This document shows, piece after piece, positions 19,058-27,083 of a DNA stretch of 64,000 nt. Position numbers and translations under genes: made by a program. Numbering within the stretch: the stretch's first letter is position 1; each line of letters begins with the position of its first letter. Source of the DNA: Agrobacterium vitis (lineage in GTDB: Bacteria > Pseudomonadota > Alphaproteobacteria > Rhizobiales > Rhizobiaceae); NCBI RefSeq assembly GCF_013337045.2, contig NZ_CP118259.1:558001-622000 (forward strand), read 5' to 3'. The notes below the pieces were generated by a model, which worked only from the letters and a program-made list of their open reading frames with translations, ran no database searches and was not told the origin of the DNA.

Positions 19058-19065
19058 TGCGCTTA
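19058..19065 (-). promoter_or_regulatory. Possible Ada-box-like site
   Basis: TGCGCTTA reads TAAGCGCA on the minus strand, one base off the E. coli Ada box AAAGCGCA. It lies 24 bases upstream of the AdaA-like start, in the 112-base divergent gap. Short motif, so only suggestive. Confidence 0.3.
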
Positions 19066-19146
19066 GAAGGACAGAGTCCGAATCCGGCGAGCGGCCAGCA
19101 GAGAGCCGGTTCAATCTGTCGCGACGCTTTAAGGCAGGATTACACA

Positions 19147-20079
19147 ATGCAGAAAACACAAACTTTGGGCATCTTCGACTGGGCTCTCCTAATAATTCTA
19201 TCCGTTCTGTGGGGCGGCGCCTTCTTCTTCTCCAAGGTTGCCCTTGCCGAATTACCGCCCTTCATTGTCGTTCTTGCGCGGGTCGCCATTGCTGCGTTTG
19301 CGCTGTTCATCTATCTGCGCGCAACCCGACGGGCCATTCCAATAGCAATTGGCACATGGGTCGCATTTTTCGGTATGGGGCTCTTGAACAATCTCATCCC
19401 GTTCAGCCTGCTTTTCTGGGGGCAAACGCAGATAGCCAGCGGCGTGGCGTCGATCCTCAACGCAACCACGCCAATCTTCTCGATCATCGTGGCACATTTC
19501 CTCACAACAGATGAACGCATGACCCTCAATAAACTCGCTGGCATTGTCTTGGGCTTCATGGGTGTCGCGCTGCTCATGGCGGGAAATGCCTTTTCATCGC
19601 ATGCACTTCCGTTCCTGGCTCTACTCGCCTGCCTGGCCGCGGCTCTGTCATATGGGTTCGCGGGCGTCTTTGGTCGGCGCTTCCGACGGATGGGCATCGC
19701 GCCTGCGACAAGCGCATTTGGCCAAACGATGGCGACAACGATCATGATGATACCGATTGTCCTGCTGATCGACCCGCCGTGGCTTTTGGTGATGCCGAGC
19801 GGTACAGTTATCGCAGCCCTTATCGGATTGGGACTATTGTCAACCGCGCTTGCCTACATCATCTTCTTTCACATCCTCGCTGTTGGCGGCGCGATCAATA
19901 GTTCGCTTGTCACGTTGCTAATCCCTGTGAGCGCCATCCTTCTTGGAAGCCTTTTTCTGGGGGAGGTACTGGCGATCAACCATTTTGTTGGCATGGCTTT
20001 GATTTCTGTTGGTCTGCTGTTGATCGACGGTCGCCTGTTGCGATCGCTTCGCAGACAGAACAATGTGAGCATTCAATGA
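19147..20079 (+). CDS. DMT/EamA-family transporter
   Basis: 310 residues with about ten membrane helices in two EamA repeats. The first contains the family wording SVLWGGAFFFSK near the N-terminus; the second has LLSTALAYIIFFHILAVGGA and an SLFLGEVL motif. ATG 19147 follows AAGGCAGGA. The stop overlaps the next gene (ATGA), so it is translationally coupled to the DNA-repair methyltransferase. Likely an inner-membrane exporter of small organic molecules; its place inside an alkylation-response unit is notable, but the cargo is unknown. Confidence 0.92.
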   Translation: MQKTQTLGIFDWALLIILSVLWGGAFFFSKVALAELPPFIVVLARVAIAAFALFIYLRATRRAIPIAIGTWVAFFGMGLLNNLIPFSLLFWGQTQIASGVASILNATTPIFSIIVAHFLTTDERMTLNKLAGIVLGFMGVALLMAGNAFSSHALPFLALLACLAAALSYGFAGVFGRRFRRMGIAPATSAFGQTMATTIMMIPIVLLIDPPWLLVMPSGTVIAALIGLGLLSTALAYIIFFHILAVGGAINSSLVTLLIPVSAILLGSLFLGEVLAINHFVGMALISVGLLLIDGRLLRSLRRQNNVSIQ

Positions 20080-20582
20080 AAGAAGTTCGTTATACATTCA
20101 TGGACAGCCCGATTGGCCGCCTGCTGCTGGCAGGTGACGGCGACCATCTATCCCATCTTGGTTTTCCGACGGGGAAAGGTGCCATCACGCTACGACCGGA
20201 ATGGAGGCCTGATGACAAGATCTTTGGCGACGTGAAGGGCCAGTTGCAGGCATATTTTGAAGGGACACGGCGGGAATTCGATCTGCCGCTTGATCTGCAG
20301 GGAACCAGCTTTCAGCTTACTGTCTGGCGGGAGCTGACACGAATTCCGTTTGGTGCAACGATTAGTTATGGCGAATTGGCACGCCGCATAGATAATCCAG
20401 CGGCGAACCGGGCGGTCGGTGCTGCAAACGGTAACAATCCAATCCCGATTATTATTCCGTGCCACAGGGTCATTGGAGCGAATGGAAGTCTCACCGGATT
20501 TGGCGGCGGCATCGAAACAAAGAAATGGCTTCTCGCATTGGAGCGATCCAGCACGGTTAGTGATCAACTGCGATTGCTGTGA
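20076..20582 (+). CDS. Methylated-DNA-protein cysteine methyltransferase (AdaB/Ogt)
   Basis: 168 residues. It removes alkyl groups from O6-alkylguanine by suicide transfer to Cys. The active site PCHRV (IIIPCHRVIG) and the preceding RAVGAANGNNP helix-turn-helix region are intact, as is the FQLTVWRELTRIPFG entry to the C-terminal domain. It overlaps the exporter gene by four bases. Together with the divergent AdaA-like gene it reconstitutes the functions of Ada in two proteins. Confidence 0.96.
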   Translation: MKEVRYTFMDSPIGRLLLAGDGDHLSHLGFPTGKGAITLRPEWRPDDKIFGDVKGQLQAYFEGTRREFDLPLDLQGTSFQLTVWRELTRIPFGATISYGELARRIDNPAANRAVGAANGNNPIPIIIPCHRVIGANGSLTGFGGGIETKKWLLALERSSTVSDQLRLL

Positions 20583-20784
20583 GGCAGTCGCGCTCACATG
20601 GGCCAGGCCCTGATAGCTGTCTGAAAACCAAACAGAACGGCCACGTGATCTCGTGGCAGCAGCGTGACGTCAATCGGCCGCCCGACCCCGTTCTATAGAT
20701 AACGGCGGTCGCGTTCGGGGTCTGTCTACAGGTTTTGGGCTGATATTCAAGCCCCGGTTGGCGGCTGGTGAGCCGCCGTATGGT

Positions 20785-21843
20785 TCATGTTTGAGTACGG
20801 CGGGTGGAGCCTCGGACGATCAGTTCGAAACCGAGATCCGTCGTGTGTTTCTGGCGGCTTTTGTCTTGGCTGCGGATGATCATGTCGGTGGCGCGGTAGC
20901 CGAGCTGATAGAGCGGGGTGCGCACCGTCGTCAGGCCAGGCACGGTGTGGGCGCAATAATCGAGGTCGGTGAAGCTGCACAGTCCGAGCTGGTCGGGGAT
21001 ACTGATGCCGCGCCGCTGGCATTCAAACAGCAGGCCAAGCGCCAGGTCGTCGTGGCTACACAACACGGCATCAAGATCGCGTTCGGCGGCAAACAATGTG
21101 TCGAGGGTCTTGCCCGCTGATCCGAAGCAATCGCTGGCGTCCACATTGATTTCGAGATCAGGATTGTAAAGACCTGCTTCCTTCAGCCGGTTACGATAGC
21201 TTTCAAGCCGCATCCGGACAGGAATATCCGTTCCGGTTGCGCAGAATGCGATCCGGCGATAGCCCGCATCCAGCAGATGCCGGATGGCGACATCGGCAGC
21301 GGCGGCATTGTTGATACCGATGGCCATATCGACCGGCGGATAGCTGATATCGATAAACTGCACGACAGGGCAGGGCGCCTCATGCAGCATTTCCGTCACC
21401 CGCGGATCGACCTGCACGCCGCCAATGATGATGCCCGTCGGCTTCTGCGCGAAAAACTGTCTGAGCTGGTAAAGCTCCTCGTCGGGATCGTAGCGCGTAT
21501 TGACATATTGGATGCGCAGTCCCGTGCCCCGTGCCCGATCCTCGATGCCCTTCATGACCCTGGGAAAAATATTGGTGCCGAGCAGCGAGGACAAGACGCC
21601 GATCGTATTGCTGTTTCGGCTCGCCAGGGCCCGCGCGGCGTAGTCGGGCACGTAGCCAAGCTCTTCAACGATTTTCAGAATCGTTTCGCGCAGTCCCGGA
21701 GAGACTTTTTCCGGCTTGTTCAGCGCCCTTGAAATGGTAATCGGGCTGACGCCGACTTTCTCCGCCACTTCGTTCAATGTCAGGCGATTGCCCGACGTCC
21801 TGATTTTCTTCCCCACTCCGCCCCCGGTCATTTGCTTGCGCAC
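20785..21843 (-). CDS. LacI-family transcriptional regulator (GntR/gluconate type)
   Basis: 352 residues. HTH at about residues 20-45 (LTLNEVAEKVGVSPITISRALN) with hinge helix PDYAARALAS, then a periplasmic-binding-protein-like sugar domain. The pattern matches GntR-type LacI regulators that answer to gluconate-like acids. It is monocistronic, faces the 810-base gap upstream, and has no sugar transport or catabolic gene next to it, so the regulon lies elsewhere. A second in-frame ATG (MTGGGVG) is possible. Confidence 0.92.
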   Translation of the reverse strand: MRKQMTGGGVGKKIRTSGNRLTLNEVAEKVGVSPITISRALNKPEKVSPGLRETILKIVEELGYVPDYAARALASRNSNTIGVLSSLLGTNIFPRVMKGIEDRARGTGLRIQYVNTRYDPDEELYQLRQFFAQKPTGIIIGGVQVDPRVTEMLHEAPCPVVQFIDISYPPVDMAIGINNAAAADVAIRHLLDAGYRRIAFCATGTDIPVRMRLESYRNRLKEAGLYNPDLEINVDASDCFGSAGKTLDTLFAAERDLDAVLCSHDDLALGLLFECQRRGISIPDQLGLCSFTDLDYCAHTVPGLTTVRTPLYQLGYRATDMIIRSQDKSRQKHTTDLGFELIVRGSTRRTQT

Positions 21844-22653
21844 TCATTTGCTGTCACGGCGGACATTCACGTGGATGAATGATCCGCATATCGGGATCGG
21901 CAAAGATCATGCATGCCGTTATCGCCGACTGTGTCCTCCGCTTTTGATTTCCCATCGGAAATCATTGAAAACGAGCCGTGATGGTTACTTTGAAGGTGTC
22001 TCAAGTCGTTGATAAAGCTGGACAGCTATGAGTCCAAGGCTTTTATATCGGTTCATGTCATACACCCCTCCCAAGGCTCTCCCCACCGGTTTTGTCCGTA
22101 ACATAGTTCGAAGGCAATATTGATACATTCTAATAAGCCTTGAGAACAGGACAACCTGAACTCAAGAGTAAAGCAACTGAAAATTGCTGAATTTCTGGTC
22201 CTTTACATCAAAGGTGTGGATACGGCAGTCAGAAAAGATCGACATGCCAGCCTGATCGTACCGCTTCTTCATTGCATGATTGCTCGGTTCCAGTTGGCGC
22301 CACGGATGAAATTATACAATAGAAATAAGCTATTATAGCGAGTCATCATGGAGCATATATGCCGCAAGTCCTGGCACGGCGCCTTGCGTTTTATCAAATG
22401 CGCCAAGGATGTTTTGCGACATAGTTCCTGAAATCGATTCCGACCGGGGAATTTATGCGGTATGGGGTGAGGGAGACTACGGTTTCCGGCTGCAAGGCTG
22501 TAGATGCATTGAAAGCGGGCAAAGTCCGGACATCAACCGGGGCTTTTGACGCCTTTGAGAGAGTCGAAATTTTTATACCTGCTGCACAATTTCAGACCTC
22601 GCCATCGGTTTCAGACATTGTTCAGCGGAAGATCTGGAGACGGCGCATTCCGC
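21844..22653. other. Long intergenic region
   Basis: 810 bases between divergent lacI-like and DUF1499 genes. It contains the diverged composite repeat at 22375-22460. A frame opening at 22455 runs into the DUF1499 gene in another frame and is judged a shadow. AT-rich parts (22100-22140, 22310-22340) may be promoters. No RNA gene was recognised. Confidence 0.5.
22375..22460. repeat. Diverged inverted copy of the 2918-3021 composite repeat
   Basis: Read on the plus strand, it aligns with the reverse complement of 2918-3021: GGCGCCTTGCGTTTTAT (module 2 core), AAGGAT, then GAAATCGATTCCGAC and GGAATTTATGC (module 1). Many mismatches, so an older copy in opposite orientation. Confidence 0.7.
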
Positions 22654-23553
22654 ATGACCATCCGTTTCACTCGTCCCGTTTCCATTGCCGCCCGCTGGGC
22701 CTGGCGGCTGGCGTCTTTGTCCCTGCTGCTGCTGGTGGCGGCCTGGCTTGGGTTCCGTTTCGGTCCGCTGTCCATGCCGAGCTTCGTGCTTGCGGTTCTG
22801 CTCTGCGGCGGGCTGGCGGCGCTTTCGGTGCCGTTTGCTCTCTGGGGCCTGTGGCGGCTCTGGTCGATTGGCGCCAAGGGCGGCTTGGCAGCCAGCCGGG
22901 CGCTGGTCATTGCGGCTCTGCCGCTTTCGGTGTTGGGGCTGGCTGCTGAGCGCTACCAGACCCGGCCGGAGCTTTATGAAGTGGTCAGCGACTTCACCGA
23001 TCCGCCCGGCTGGATCTTGTCGCCAGCGTCGAAATCCAGCTGGCTGCCGCGCCCTCCAACCGATGCCGTTGTGCAAGCCCGTCTACAGGCCGAGGCCTAT
23101 CCGACCCTGACCGTGCGCCGCTATGACGGGGCATTGGACCGGGTTTATCAGGCGGTGCGCAAAGTGGCGTCCGACGAGCGCTGGAGCGTGACGGCGACGC
23201 GCGGGGCCGCTTATGCCCGCCCGGATTTTCAGGCCCCGGCGCCAGCTTCCGGGACACCTGCCGGGCCTGCACCCGTGCCGGTGCCAACCCCGCGTCCGCA
23301 GCCGCAGGCCCAGGATCTCATTCCCGATGACGAGCCGCCCGGGGTGATCCGTATTCAGGCCACCACCCGCAATTTCATTCTGGGCTTCCCCTTCGATATT
23401 CTCATTCGGCTGCGGGAAGAAGAGGAGACGGTGCTGGTCGATATCCGGGTTTCCAGCCGCTACGGTCCCCACGATCTCGGCTTTGCCGCCGCCATCGCCA
23501 ATGGCTACCTGACCGCGCTGGATGGCGAATTGCTGGGCATCGCCAGCCAGTGA
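22654..23553 (+). CDS. DUF1499 membrane protein
   Basis: 299 residues. Three hydrophobic segments in the first 105 residues are followed by a soluble domain typical of DUF1499 (TVRRYDGALDRVYQAVRKVA, then DERWSVT and VDIRVSSRYGPHDLG). The soluble domain is interrupted by a Pro/Ala-rich insert of about 40 residues (TPAGPAPVPVPTPRPQPQAQ) not usual for the family. ATG 22654 is taken because hydrophobic sequence starts soon after; upstream in-frame codons give a polar extension. Function of DUF1499 is unknown. Convergent with the MBL gene. Confidence 0.82.
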   Translation: MTIRFTRPVSIAARWAWRLASLSLLLLVAAWLGFRFGPLSMPSFVLAVLLCGGLAALSVPFALWGLWRLWSIGAKGGLAASRALVIAALPLSVLGLAAERYQTRPELYEVVSDFTDPPGWILSPASKSSWLPRPPTDAVVQARLQAEAYPTLTVRRYDGALDRVYQAVRKVASDERWSVTATRGAAYARPDFQAPAPASGTPAGPAPVPVPTPRPQPQAQDLIPDDEPPGVIRIQATTRNFILGFPFDILIRLREEEETVLVDIRVSSRYGPHDLGFAAAIANGYLTALDGELLGIASQ

Positions 23554-23593
23554 TAGCTGATCGGACCGGTGATATCTTCAGCTCATATGCCGA

Positions 23594-24520
23594 TCAAGCC
23601 GGATGAAACCGGCCGTCTGCCAAGGCTGGCCCCTCGCATCGAACGGCGCCCCTTGCCACCAGATCTTCCAGATGCGCCAAAATCGACAGGACAGCGGGCT
23701 TGTAGAGATCCGGGCTGATATTGTGGTAAATGGCGGCCAGCATCTCGTCTATCGTCCTGTCTCCGGACTGAACACGGGCCAGAATGGCCTCTTCGCGGTT
23801 CAGTCGATGGCCTTTCAGCCTGGAGACATGGTCGAGGGGAGACAGGACCGGCCCGCCATGGCCGGGCAGATAGGCCAGGTCGTCGCGCGCCAGCAAAACA
23901 TCCAGCGAGGCCATGTAATCGCGCATCGATCCGTCGGGTGGCGCAATCACCGTTGACGCCCAGGCCATGACATGATCGCCGGAAAACAGGATGCCGGTTC
24001 CAACAAGTGCAAAGGCGGCATGGTTGGCGGCGTGGCCGGGGGTTAGCACAGTTTCCAGAGCCCAGCCGTCCCCGTCCAGACGCTCGGTATCGCCAAGGGT
24101 GATGTCGGGGGTGAAATCCCGGTCGCCGCTTTCGGTAAAGGCTGCCGTTTCGCCAGGGTGCAGCGGGCGCGCCAGCCGGTGGCGGCCCTCGGCCACCAGC
24201 TTCGCGCCGGTCTGCTCTTGCAACCGCAGGGCAAGGCCGGAATGGTCGCGGTGGGTATGGGTGATGATGATATGGCTGACTTCGCGACCGCGCAGCGCCA
24301 ATTGCAACGCATGGAAATGCGCAGGGTTATCGGGGCCGGGATCGATCACACAAACGGATTTTTCGCCGATGATATAGGTGTTCGTACCCATATAGGTCAT
24401 GGCGGAAGGATTATTGGCGGTGACCCGTTCGACGCCATTGATAATGGGCACGCGGCGTCCATGGTCGGCACGATAATCGGTGCTGATGTGTGGCTGGCTG
24501 ATATGTGGCTGGATTGTCAT
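23594..24520 (-). CDS. MBL-fold metallohydrolase (LACTB2/glyoxalase-II-like)
   Basis: 308 residues. The metal site motif THTHRDHSG is at about residues 107-115; further ligands appear in TPGHAANHAA and FSGDHVM, and PGHGG lies later. The C-terminal winged-helix-like part (IDEMLAAIYHNI) is the one found in LACTB2-type endoribonuclease/hydrolases. The substrate cannot be told. It is followed at some distance by the cupin gene on the same strand, possibly co-transcribed. Confidence 0.88.
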   Translation of the reverse strand: MTIQPHISQPHISTDYRADHGRRVPIINGVERVTANNPSAMTYMGTNTYIIGEKSVCVIDPGPDNPAHFHALQLALRGREVSHIIITHTHRDHSGLALRLQEQTGAKLVAEGRHRLARPLHPGETAAFTESGDRDFTPDITLGDTERLDGDGWALETVLTPGHAANHAAFALVGTGILFSGDHVMAWASTVIAPPDGSMRDYMASLDVLLARDDLAYLPGHGGPVLSPLDHVSRLKGHRLNREEAILARVQSGDRTIDEMLAAIYHNISPDLYKPAVLSILAHLEDLVARGAVRCEGPALADGRFHPA

Positions 24521-24588
24521 GATCTATCAGATCCCAAGGGCAAGCGGCGTCAGGAACACACATGGTAGGGAACAGACATGGCAGCCCC

Positions 24589-24906
24589 TCATTTATATTC
24601 GATTTCGATAAAGCTCATCGGTTGCGTGCCGCCATTGACGACATTGTGCTCCACGCCTGCATCGCGCCGGTAAGCCTCGCCAGCACGGCTGGTGACGCGT
24701 CGTTCGCCAGCTTTGTCCTCGATCAGGAAGTCGCAATCCGTCATCGGCACCACGACATAACCAAGTCCATGGACATGATGGCCGGTGGCGGCACCGGGCT
24801 CGAAATCCCAGCGCGTCACCCGCACCACGGCATCGTCGATCAAAAGCGTGGAAATGGCAGGCGGGCGAGCGGAATATCCGGGCATGTCGAAATCCTTGTC
24901 ACACAA
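24589..24906 (-). CDS. Small cupin-domain protein
   Basis: 105 residues, one cupin barrel. The metal-binding motif 1 is visible as TGHHVHGLGYVVVP and motif 2 as RDAGVEHNVVNGG. MPGYSARPP seven codons in is an alternative start (24885). Single-domain cupins of this type bind small acids or act as isomerases or dioxygenases; no specific function is recognised. It lies 68 bases upstream of the MBL gene on the same strand. Confidence 0.8.
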   Translation of the reverse strand: MCDKDFDMPGYSARPPAISTLLIDDAVVRVTRWDFEPGAATGHHVHGLGYVVVPMTDCDFLIEDKAGERRVTSRAGEAYRRDAGVEHNVVNGGTQPMSFIEIEYK

Positions 24907-24966
24907 GCGTGTCTCGAAGACATTCTATGATAAGCATGCTGGTTGTGGAGTAAAGCTGTTGACGCG

Positions 24967-25003
24967 CAAAAAGAAAGCACCCCGTTCCAGGGGAAGGGGT
25001 GCT
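24967..25003 (-). terminator. Terminator of the PfpI-family gene
   Basis: Perfect eight-base stem AGCACCCC / GGGGTGCT (24976-24983, 24996-25003) with a 12-base loop. On the minus strand it runs into TTTCTTTTT, 26 bases after the stop codon at 25030. Confidence 0.85.
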
Positions 25004-25029
25004 TCGTTTTTCAGATGGGAAAAAAGAGA

Positions 25030-25590
25030 TCAGGCGGCGCGCCGTTCATGGCGGCCTTCTTCGACCTCCTCGACGATTTTTGCGACGAACGCATCGAGAT
25101 CGCCGGGGTTTCGCGAGGTGATAATGCCCTGATCGGCAACCACAGTCTGGTCAACCCAGCGCGCACCGGCATTTTTCACATCGGTGCGGATCGAAGCATA
25201 GGAGGTTGCCTGACGGCCGCGCAACGCATCAGCTTCGACCAGCAGCCAAGGCCCATGGCAGACCGCGGCAACGACCTTGCCGGAAGCGACGAAATCACGC
25301 ACCAGCTGAACGGCCTTGGCATCGGCCCGCAGGATATCCGGATTGATCTGGCCACCTGGAATGACTAGCGCATCGTAATTGTTGGCAGAAGCCTCTTCGA
25401 CTGTGAGGTCGACATCGACCGTGTCACCCCAATTCTTGTCGTCCCAGCTTTTGATCGGCTGTTTCTTCAAGGAGGCGATGGTCACTGACGCACCTTTGGC
25501 CTTCAATTGATCCAGCGGAACTCGCAATTCCGAACGCTCATAGCCATCAGTGGCAAGAATAAGGATCTTTGCTTCGTTAATCTTTGTCAT
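25030..25590 (-). CDS. DJ-1/PfpI-family protein (YhbO/YraA type)
   Basis: 186 residues from the ATG at 25590, which has AAGGA seven bases upstream; a longer start at 25629 would add 13 residues. The nucleophile elbow is AAVCHGPWLLVEA with the catalytic Cys, and GGQINPD carries the second conserved region. Members have been described as proteases, deglycases and stress proteins, and are usually cytoplasmic and stress-induced. Monocistronic with its own terminator. Confidence 0.9.
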   Translation of the reverse strand: MTKINEAKILILATDGYERSELRVPLDQLKAKGASVTIASLKKQPIKSWDDKNWGDTVDVDLTVEEASANNYDALVIPGGQINPDILRADAKAVQLVRDFVASGKVVAAVCHGPWLLVEADALRGRQATSYASIRTDVKNAGARWVDQTVVADQGIITSRNPGDLDAFVAKIVEEVEEGRHERRAA

Positions 25591-25794
25591 CTCTAAGTCC
25601 TTTTCTGTTTCGTGGTGGTTCATCATCACAACAGATGGAGCCGGGGATCGTTCCGTAATTTCTTAACCTTTGAATGACGATGTTCCTCGACGCTTTCCAC
25701 GGAAAATATCAAATCAGCGATTGCAGCCCGTGCGCGCTTTTGCTAATGACCGGCATGCCAAACGCGCGGCATCATTGATCCGTGCGCTTTGTGA

Positions 25795-25868
25795 TGGGGC
25801 GTAGCCAAGCGGTAAGGCAGTGGTTTTTGGTACCGCCATCCCTGGTTCGAATCCAGGCGCCCCAGCCA
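25795..25868 (+). tRNA. tRNA-Gln (anticodon TTG)
   Basis: 74 bases with encoded CCA. Acceptor TGGGGCG/CGCCCCA, D-arm with AAGCGGTAAGGC, anticodon stem GCGGT-like pairing around loop TTTTGGT (anticodon TTG), T-arm CCTGG TTCGAAT CCAGG. No duplicated 3' end is seen nearby, so no sign of an integrated element. Confidence 0.97.
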
Positions 25869-25977
25869 CTCTTCCGAATCCAGATCCGTGACCTCGACAT
25901 CCGAAGATTTATGTTCGGAAACGTCAGTGGATTGTTTGCGCAAACGGGCAAGACTTTTTCTGGACGAGCGCCTGAAA

Positions 25978-25995
25978 CGGGCTTTTGAAAGCCCG
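25978..25995 (-). terminator. Hairpin after the 28-residue gene
   Basis: CGGGCTTTTGAAAGCCCG forms a perfect stem-loop five bases past the small gene's stop, followed on the minus strand by TTTCAGG. The T-run is short, so termination is plausible but not certain. Confidence 0.5.
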
Positions 25996-26000
25996 CTCTC

Positions 26001-26087
26001 TCAAAATATAAGCTTGAGCAGCAAGACGACGACGATCAGGCCGATCAGGAAAATCGCACCGATTGTGCCACCAATGAATTTCAGCAT
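26001..26087 (-). CDS. 28-residue single-pass membrane protein
   Basis: Reading leftward from ATG 26087, the peptide starts MLKFIGGTIGAIFLIG and continues with IVVVLLLKLIF before TGA. The ribosome site is strong (GAAGGAG, five bases before ATG). The whole peptide is one hydrophobic helix with Gly spacing and a Lys near each end, typical of small inner-membrane proteins. A hairpin follows directly. Too short for ordinary gene finders. Function unknown. Confidence 0.65.
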   Translation of the reverse strand: MLKFIGGTIGAIFLIGLIVVVLLLKLIF

Positions 26088-26254
26088 TTTTCTACTCCTT
26101 CGATTGTGGGCAACCGATAAAGATGCAATCCGCAACCGCTTGCTCCAGGTCTCTCAACGATTCTGGCTGATTTGAGTTCCCAACCCGGCCAGGTTGCGGC
26201 GTGCCAGATCGATTACCTATGCCGCCGAAACGCATGCTTTGAAGGTTCCGAGCC

Positions 26255-26623
26255 GTGAATGTAGATTTTCAGGATATCGTCAATCACGGCATATCCTTCA
26301 AATATTCCCCGACATCGTTATCTCCCCTGACGCTGAATGAATTGCGACATCTGATTTTCGAGCTGAATGCGCTTTCCGAACAGCTGGGCTGCGTGGTTTT
26401 CGAGGGAGACGGATCGAGCAAGACCGATCTGGTGATTTTCGGCGGAAATCTTGAGCGATTTTCGATGCTGTCGGTGGCCCGAGGCCTCGGATCAAGGGTT
26501 TTTTATTTTCAGAGCCCTCGGACGCGCCGGACGAGTAAATCATACTCTGTCGAAAACAACCACTTCAAGCGTTGGCGCCAGATGGCTATCGAAGTTGAGC
26601 CTCGATGGCGACCTTGTCTATGA
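26255..26623 (+). CDS. Hypothetical protein, doubtful
   Basis: 122 residues from GTG 26255, with GAAGG about nine bases upstream. The first 90 residues have a protein-like alternation (LTLNELRHLIFELNALSEQ, then DLVIFGGN), but the last 30 are Arg-rich and run 38 bases into the convergent SnoaL-like gene. It could be a short real gene or a decayed fragment of a longer one. No family recognised. Confidence 0.3.
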   Translation: MNVDFQDIVNHGISFKYSPTSLSPLTLNELRHLIFELNALSEQLGCVVFEGDGSSKTDLVIFGGNLERFSMLSVARGLGSRVFYFQSPRTRRTSKSYSVENNHFKRWRQMAIEVEPRWRPCL

Positions 26624-26975
26624 CCGACCAGACATTGGCGATTTTCGATCCGTTGAATTCATAAAAGACGTTTTCGGTAAAAGCCACCCGGCGCCCATGG
26701 ACGGGCACTCCCAGAAAAAGACCTTTGGGAGAGCAATCAAAGCAGAGGCGTGCGGCAATTTGCGGTGGTTCGCAGACGATCCGTTGAATGTCGAACCGCA
26801 GGTCCGGTATATCGATAAAGTCTTGAACCAACATTTCGCGGTAGCCATGAAGCTTGAGCAAGCACTCGTTATGGCGAACCTCGGCATCGACAAAAAGGCC
26901 CAATTCGTCCCAGGCTTGGCGGTTGAGGCAATCGATATAGGCGCGGTACTGGTCTACAAGCTGTTTTACCGGCAT
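26586..26975 (-). CDS. SnoaL-like (NTF2-fold) ester cyclase-type protein
   Basis: 129 residues. The pattern VDQYRAYIDCLNRQAWDEL followed by a central FIDIPDLRFDIQRIV strand and TENVFYEFNGSKI with IANVWSVIDK near the end is that of SnoaL-like polyketide-cyclase-fold proteins. These are often small isomerases or hydratases with unknown substrates. No polyketide genes are nearby, so it is likely a stand-alone metabolic enzyme. Confidence 0.75.
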   Translation of the reverse strand: MPVKQLVDQYRAYIDCLNRQAWDELGLFVDAEVRHNECLLKLHGYREMLVQDFIDIPDLRFDIQRIVCEPPQIAARLCFDCSPKGLFLGVPVHGRRVAFTENVFYEFNGSKIANVWSVIDKVAIEAQLR

Positions 26976-27083
26976 TTTGGCCCTCCTTGTTGGTGGTCAT
27001 CGCAAAATGCCTGATCCAGGGGTTGGCTGCTCCGGCCTTCCTCTGAGCCCGACTGACACAATGACATAGGAACCATAGCAGCT

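Noticed and set aside
22455..22949. 164-codon frame overlapping the DUF1499 gene
   Set aside because: Starts in repeat sequence, reads the DUF1499 gene out of frame, and has no family-like content.
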